Shown: in pieces, positions 58,671-64,000 of the stretch
Position numbering within the stretch: position 1 is the first letter of the stretch
Layout: each line of letters starts with the position of its first letter
Source: Allium sativum
Taxonomy: Eukaryota > Streptophyta > Magnoliopsida > Asparagales > Amaryllidaceae
NCBI GenBank assembly: GCA_030737875.1
Contig: CM060915.1
Coordinates: forward strand, 631,844,786 to 631,908,785
DNA length: 64,000 nt
Direction of reading: 5' to 3'
Translations under genes and position numbers: made by a program
Notes under the pieces: generated by a model
What the model was told of the DNA's origin: nothing
The model's database searches: none
Seen by the model: the letters and a program-made list of their open reading frames with translations, nothing else

Positions 58671-60075
58671 GGAGTGCTGGTTATTTTCTGCTGGATGGTA
58701 ATGACGAGGATATGATTGTTTGTCTTGTGAGCAAAGAGTGGGATGTTGATAAGGTGGATTTGGAGATGTGGATATCGGTGATGAAGTATGTTGAGGAGTG
58801 TGAGTATGAGCAGTTTGTATGGGAGGTTGTGGAGAATTAGGAGGTGGTGATGGTGTATGTTGAGGAATGGGAGTGTGAGCAGTTTGTATTGGAGGCGGTG
58901 ATGGTGTAGTGTCGATTGAGGTGATATGATCAAGAAGGCTGGTGTTGACAGATTCCTGGACTGGCCTAGATAATGGAGGAACTACGCACTATGAATCACA
59001 TGCATATGGGAAGATTGATTCTTTGAAAACCACATATCGAGACACATATAATCGATATGTAGGCTTGTGATAGCAGAGATATCCCTTGTGAGATGTACTA
59101 CAACCAAGAAAGGTACATGGCAATGATATAAAATCCATTTTGGTAGAGTTATATGGGCGAAGGAAAGGATAGCATAGACATCCGAATGTTTTGAGGAAGG
59201 TGTAATTTGGATTTTTATGATAGAGAATGGTGTATGGTTATTTGTAGGCAAGTAGTGATGTGATGGTTCTGTTATGTATGTAGCAGTTTTGAAACCATGT
59301 TCCCAAAATTGTTTTGGAAGGGAGGAGTGTGCTAAGAGTACTAAACCTTTTTCAACGATGATGCGATTCCGTCGCTCAACGACACCATTTTGTTCGGGTG
59401 TATATGGACATGAGATACGATGTTCAATTCCACATGTTTTTAGCAAAGCGGATACATTACGATACTCACCCCCCCCAATCTGTTTGAAGTCGTTTAATGT
59501 CACACTGAAATTGTGTTTTGATCATCGAACGAAATTGGATAAATGTAGACATAAGTTGTGATTTGTGAGAAAGAAAATATATCCAAATATATGTAGAACA
59601 ATCATCAATAAAAAGAACAAAATAACGATTTCCATTAATTGAAAATAAGGGAGACAGACCCCAAACATCAGAATACACCAAATCAAAAGGTTTAACAGAT
59701 GAAACATGAGAATTTAAAAGAGGCAATCTATGGCTTTTGCCTAACTGACATGGCTCACACATTGTGGGAGGTTTATTTGATGTGACAGGAAGCTGGAAAT
59801 CAGAAACAAGACGCCGCAGGAGATGTTGATGAGGGTGTGCAAGCCTATTGTGCTAGCCAGCCAAGAAGGTTCGAACACTATTAGGAGGTACTGACAACCT
59901 ATAAAGACCCTTATCTACTCGCCCTTGGAGGATGATTCTGCCCTTAAAATCCTTAACACAACAAAAATTAGGCCAAAACTCCATGTAAACATTGTTATCT
60001 TTAGTTAATTTGGATACAGATAGTAAATTTTTGGTTAAGGCAGGGAAAACTAAGATAGTTGGCAAACGCAAATTA
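58671..60075 (-). pseudogene. pol: Copia GAG-pre-integrase and INT
   Basis: Minus strand. The region 60071-59853 reads NLLSVSKLTKDN (pre-integrase), followed by a TAG (59855-59853). CEPCQLGKSH follows (59759 on), then the INT core with LVYSDVWG (first Asp) and LQTDWGGEY (second Asp). Here a run of eight Gs (59476-59469) instead of seven shifts the frame. The next piece 59503-58982 carries GIEHRISCPYTPEQNGVVERRNR with the catalytic Glu and the FWEHGFKTATYI block. Beyond 58982 a Pro/His-rich variable linker with broken frames leads to RT. Confidence 0.85.
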
Positions 60076-61198
60076 GGTAAAGAATGAGATGCAATATGAG
60101 GATAGATAATTGGTTACCGTTACCAACTTGAAGCTTGTCGTCGCCATTGTAGTCATCATAGATCGTCAGTTTCCCCACATCAGGAGAGGCATGGTCAGTT
60201 GCACCCGAATCGAAGTACCATGAAGGGTCCACGGCAGATGGACTGTTGAAATTTGCAATGTTGGCCTGCCGATTCCGAGCTCTAGGATTGGAACGACGAG
60301 ATGGCTAATCTGCTTGATTACCTCGATGCCAACAATCAATGGCTTCATGTCCCTAACGACTACATATCTGGCATTGAAGATGACGTCTTCGCTGATCACC
60401 ACCACGAAAATTGGAGGAGAAAGAGATTTGATATGTGTTATGTGGGGTAGAACGATTTGATTGGCGGGATGCAGTGTTGGCTAATGGAGGCACCGTGGGA
60501 GTAGGAAGAATAGCAGCAGCCTGGCGGGTAGTTTCATGATCCAAGCGAGCTTCCTCCTGAAGTAGGAGTCCAACCAGATCATCGACAGAGGAATTTTCAG
60601 AATTAATCATGAAGGCAGTGACAAATGGAGCATAGGAAGAGTCCAGGCCTACAAGGATATGACTGATGAGTTCTTCATCTGAAACCGGATGAAGATTCTC
60701 AGCAAGAGAATCAGCAATGGCGCGCTTCTTTTTGATATATTCGATCATGGGTAACGCTCCTTTGGAAAGCGACTGAATCTGAGTCTTCATGGCCATGCGA
60801 CGGGCCCTAGTTTGCGCTTGGAAAGAGCGATCAAGAGAAAGCCACGCCGTGTAAGAGGTGGAGCAGCGATCAACAATGGATAGAGCTCACTCAGAGAGGG
60901 TTGATTTGATCCAAAGCAAGACAAAACGATCCCATTTTTTCCAATCGAGAAATGCCAGATTTGGATTGGTGGACATAGCACCATCTGGAGTGGGAAGAAA
61001 CTTGGGTGGGGAATTAGAAGATAAGACGAAGGATTCAAGATCGAAGGCCTCAAGGGCTGAAATGATTGTTGTTCGCCACAGTGAATAATTTTCTCCGTCT
61101 AGTTTGATGCTAAAAGGAGGAATCTGAAAATTGGGTTGGGAAGGGGTTATGGTAGCCGCTGCAAGGAGATTTTGATTTGTAGAATTATTGAGAGACAT
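60076..61198 (-). pseudogene. gag: Copia gag and protease
   Basis: Minus strand from ATG at 61198 (MSLNNSTNQNLLAAA ... IKLDGENYSLWRTTI). TGA at 60889-60887 interrupts, and the frame continues through EYIKKKRAIADSLAEN and LLLQEEARLDHE to a zinc knuckle CQICSR-stop-GHEAIDCWHR (TAG at 60355-60353). The protease DPSWYFDSGATDH is at about 60232-60190. A frameshift near 60110, after QVGNGN, leads into the pre-integrase frame. Cysteines and histidine of the knuckle are all present around the stop. Confidence 0.88.
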
Positions 61199-61228
61199 GG
61201 CAGCAATTATTTGTGAGTGTTTAGAAGA

Positions 61229-61240
61229 GCTCTGATACCA
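61229..61240 (-). other. Primer-binding site of copia element (tRNA-iMet)
   Basis: On the minus strand TGGTATCAGAGC lies immediately next to the LTR end (TCTACA), with no spacer. Confidence 0.88.
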
Positions 61241-61573
61241 TGTAGAGAAGAAGAGATATTGTGAAAGATTTCATTCAAACAGTACTGACAATTACAAAAC
61301 AATAAATAGGCAAAAGAACAAAAAATATCTTTGAGCAATTATTCCTGGCCTTATCATCTCATGCAGTGAAAACAAGAAATGTCTTTGAGCAATTATTCCT
61401 GGCTTTATTATCTCATGCAGTGAAAATAAGAAAGTATCTTCAAGCAATTATTCCTGGCCTTATTATCTCATGCAGTGAAAACAGGAAATATCTTTGAGCA
61501 ATTATTCCTGGCCTTATTATCTCATGCGGTGAAAACAGGAAATATCTTTGAGCAATTATTCCTGGCCTTATTA
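61241..61573 (-). repeat. Copia 5' LTR with 54-bp tandem repeats (5 units)
   Basis: 333 bp; matches 47338-47724 except for one fewer 54-bp unit (units start near 61327, 61381, 61436, 61490, 61544) and point changes. Confidence 0.92.
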
Positions 61574-61578
61574 AAAAC

Positions 61579-62555
61579 AAAATATAGGCTGACAAATAAG
61601 AGAAAGGATATTTAAAACATGTAGAACATATACTTCATCAAAAAATATAACTAGCGGCCTCGAGGTAGTAACAGGTTTTCCGATATATGAATTTGTATAA
61701 ATTTAAGCGAATGCTCAATTTAAAACTAGTCTCTGCTCAGCCATAAAACTGAGCACTACTCACTCCGTAAATAGAGAATTTCTCAACTTAAAAAACAGAG
61801 AAAGTGCGCTGTTTTAAAAGGGATCATGAGCAACCGAGCATGAGCGATGCTCAGTTTTAAAATCGAGAATTTATCAGTGAAAACATCTGCAAAACATGTA
61901 AGAAAAACCATGACGTAAGCTTAAATACCATATTCACAACCCGAATTGGCAATGAAAGATTTCATATCATATCTAACCATAGAAGTAGGATTAAAATGAA
62001 AAAATAACAGCAAGTTGTGTATGATGTGGAGTTTGTTGAAGTTTGAAGGGAATTTATAGCAGAGAGAAATGTATATATTGTTTGAAAAACTTTCCATATA
62101 AATTTACTCAAACTTGAATAAATTGCAATATTTGATATGTAAGAAGAATTGCAGTGAATCAATAACAGTGAGTTAACAAAGAAATGAAAACGCAAACTAT
62201 TTTTTTGGTGTGAAGACTGAAAAAATAACACTGTTAAAGTGGAAACTAGGGATGAAAAACTGTAGTGAAAAAAAAGAGGTTGACAAAGGAATCAAAAATG
62301 GTAAACCAAAAAAAAGAAAAGAAGAAGATGTAGTGGAACAAAATGATAGTAACAATGAAATAGAATTAAGATGTTATATGCACTACACCAACATAACACA
62401 TTAACAGAAGCAAGCAAACCAATAAACTGAAATGAAGCAAGAAAAGCTTAAAAATAACAGCTTAAGCAACTGAACTAGTACGAAAAAAAAACTGACTTAA
62501 TCTTTTGGTAATCCCTTAATGGTATGGTAAGGATGCAATAAAGTGGCGTACTTAC
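61579..62555. other. AT-rich spacer right of copia
   Basis: No supported gene. It contains short inverted repeats built on gctcag and ctgagc (about 61735-61850) that could be transposon subterminal motifs. A minus-strand gene containing the exon at 62556 might run through here, but no other exon was recognised. Confidence 0.35.
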
Positions 62556-62660
62556 ATATTCTTCTATTGTGCATGGAAGCACCTCTCCGGTCTTCCTACT
62601 AGCATGTGCTGTTTTCCATGCCATTGCTCGTGTAAGCTTGCATTCCGGATACACCCCTTC
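62556..62660 (-). pseudogene. Isolated 105-bp exon, CACTA-type protein-like
   Basis: Minus strand, bounded by an AG acceptor (62662-62661) and a GTAAGT donor (62555-62550). Open in one frame for 35 codons: EGVYPECKLTRAMAWKTAH followed by ASRKTGEVLPCTIEEY. The spacing of Arg-Ala-x-x-Trp-Lys, Lys-x-Gly and an acidic end recalls the C-terminal region of plant En/Spm (Ptta) transposase-associated proteins, but this is from memory of the family style only. Whether it belongs to an intact gene cannot be told; no neighbouring exon was identified. Confidence 0.4.
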
Positions 62661-63599
62661 CTACATGAATATATATGAATCAAGTTGTACATTATAAATA
62701 AACATTAAGATTACACATATAGCGATTACAACATACCAATTCTTCATAAAGTCGAGTATATATTTTTTCTTCTCAAAGTACGAGCTATGGTATACAAAAA
62801 AAGTGTAAATATGATGATAACACTGTATAAATGAACAATAATCAATTCAACTTTATTTTACGGGTGTTCCCATGGCTCATACACAATTGCAATTTTTAAT
62901 TGAGATCCAATGGTAACACAATTCAACAAATAATTATAAATCGCAACTTGAAAATAAAAAAAAGTATATTATGGTGGTCCTAACACGTAATGTTTAGATT
63001 TTTCAACTCATATATATCTGGCTGCAAATACTAAAAGAGTAATTATATCATTCTGCAAAGCACTGAATAATGTAAATCTAGATTTGAACAACATAAATAA
63101 GTTATTCTAACATGTAAGAACCCATACACACAGAAAACGTAAAAAGACATAATTTACGAATAACCAATTTGCCCATACACGCATTATTTCAAAGTTCCCC
63201 TTCTGCTTGCATTTACATACTCGATTTTTCTGTATCATTGCCTCTAAATGCCCAACAATTTGTGAAAAGTGTATTGGTAATGGATGCATGGCCAAATTTG
63301 GTCCAAATAGAACTTATCATAAACTCAGGCTATTAAACAGTGTTTTGTTCTCCTAATTATTTTGGCTTATCTCATATACATAGAATGCAAATAGATTCAT
63401 CTTCTAACTATACCAAATCATGTTGATTTAAAAACTATTTCTTAATGTTTAGGCTTACAAGACTTGTTTACTAGAAACTAGTTAATCTATATACAATTTT
63501 TGCTGTATATCTTGTCAAGGGTTGAACTTTAGGACAAATTTGTATATAGAAAACCAAGTTCTATGATTTGTATTCAATTTGTAGTCTTAATAACATTGA
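62661..63599. other. AT-rich region without supported gene
   Basis: A 62-codon minus-strand open frame (63295-63107) contains a Cys/Lys-rich stretch, but there is no recognisable domain and no splice or start support. Nothing else seen. Confidence 0.4.
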
Positions 63600-63657
63600 T
63601 ATATATATATGTATATATATGTATATGTATATGTATATGTATATATATATATATATG
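63600..63657. repeat. TA-rich microsatellite (left of MITE-like unit)
   Basis: Alternating tatatatatatg and tatatg units. A similar pure TA tract lies at 63831-63860. Confidence 0.85.
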
Positions 63658-63828
63658 AGGTAGGTTCGAGAGCACCCTAAACAGTGTAGCACCCCAAATG
63701 CCCCTCAATCTCCACCAAGTATTTCCCCTTCTCTGTCCTTCCACTCACTCTCTCACTTCCCACTCACATTCTTTAATATAAACGGGTGGTGGAAATCAAG
63801 AGGCATTTGGGGTGCAACCAAACGCTTG

Positions 63829-63830
<2 letters not shown>
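63658..63830. mobile_element. Small non-coding MITE-like unit between TA tracts
   Basis: About 173 bp with an imperfect inverted repeat: gcaccccaaatgcccct (about 63691) against aggcatttggggtgca (about 63801). It sits exactly between two TA microsatellites, a favoured site for several small inverted-repeat and Helitron-like units. No coding potential. The family is not recognised. Confidence 0.45.
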
Positions 63831-63863
<33 letters not shown>

Positions 63864-64000
63864 CATTCTAAGGCTAGTAAAAATTTCTCATGATACATAT
63901 CAATTTCAGGCATGCTAATGTACGAAAAAAGCGAAACCAAACTTCAGCATGCAACAATTGCTTCTTGTGCCAAATAACTTGAGTCATATTTGCATCAAGA

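Larger units (their letters stand above)
47338..61573 (-). mobile_element. Ty1/copia retrotransposon (Ale/Retrofit-like), split by element E
   Basis: Minus-strand element with short LTRs (61241-61573 and 47338-47724), primer site next to the right LTR, and gag-PR-INT-RT-RNaseH order, flanked by AAAAC duplications. Element E interrupts RT. Without E the copia is about 4.9 kb. The LTR begins TAATAAGG and ends TCTACA on its coding strand, so the usual 5' TG is TA. Short LTRs and gag/RT style suggest the Ale clade; this is an impression. Confidence 0.92.
41401..64000. mobile_element. Probable CACTA (En/Spm-like) transposon, left end; right end outside window
   Basis: At 41401 the C LTR stops and cacaaCACCAGAAAGG begins, one base off the CACTACACCAGAAA type of terminus common in plant CACTA elements. 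It is followed by subterminal repeats (41433-41691) of the sort these elements carry. Everything to the right of this point (FAR fragment, copia element, exon at 62556) lacks C LTR sequence, so the element would extend beyond 64000. The other terminus and the 3-bp TSD are not visible, so size and identity are inferred. Confidence 0.5.

Overview
This window is plant nuclear DNA, almost entirely a deep nest of transposable elements. The evidence is LTR retrotransposons of the Ty3/gypsy chromovirus type (Tekay/Del-like: gag with CCHC knuckles, PR-RT-RNaseH-INT, C-terminal chromodomain-like tail, tRNA-iMet primer sites), an intron-containing plant fatty acyl-CoA reductase fragment, a Ty1/copia element and a CACTA-like DNA transposon end. 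A eudicot is likely, but the species cannot be named from the sequence. No intact host gene was found. Every pol reading frame is broken, mostly by single stop codons.

Layout. (1) 1-19627: Tekay-like element A, cut by the left window edge. Its pol holds a 1145-bp LTR-like insertion (3215-4359, TSD GTAGA) containing a 730-bp palindrome, and its 3' LTR holds a complete Tekay-like element B (8934-19562, TSD ATAAC). (2) 19628-20893: unclassified AT-rich DNA, possibly an old Copia LTR. (3) 20894-21260: reverse-oriented tail of an A-type LTR. (4) 21261-41400: element C, a second chromovirus type, with a complete element D (24981-36418, TSD CCTAT) inside its protease. (5) 41401-64000: a probable CACTA transposon whose left end abuts the truncated 3' LTR of C. 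It carries a broken five-exon fatty acyl-CoA reductase fragment (43455-44495, minus strand), a minus-strand Ty1/copia element (47338-61573, TSD AAAAC), a small exon resembling a CACTA-family protein, and a MITE-like sequence. The copia element is itself split in its RT by element E (48867-58193, TSD GTTTT), a chromovirus that has lost RT, RNaseH and INT.

The insertion order can be read from the interruptions: reverse LTR, then C, then CACTA, then copia, then E; separately D into C, and B into A.

The least expected signal is in the LTRs and 3' untranslated regions. Elements A, B, D and E differ in LTR sequence, yet all carry two tandem ~72-nt stem-loops (14 copies in the window) whose arms differ between copies while staying complementary around a near-constant GC-rich core. 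They also share GTCGAC-rich palindromic clusters just upstream of the TATA box and a small hairpin ~170-200 bp upstream of the polypurine tract. Element E has lost its polymerase but keeps all of these, which suggests they are cis-acting signals of this retrotransposon lineage. Element C has a different solution: a tandem array of CCTAGGGG/CCCCTAGG hairpins in its LTR.
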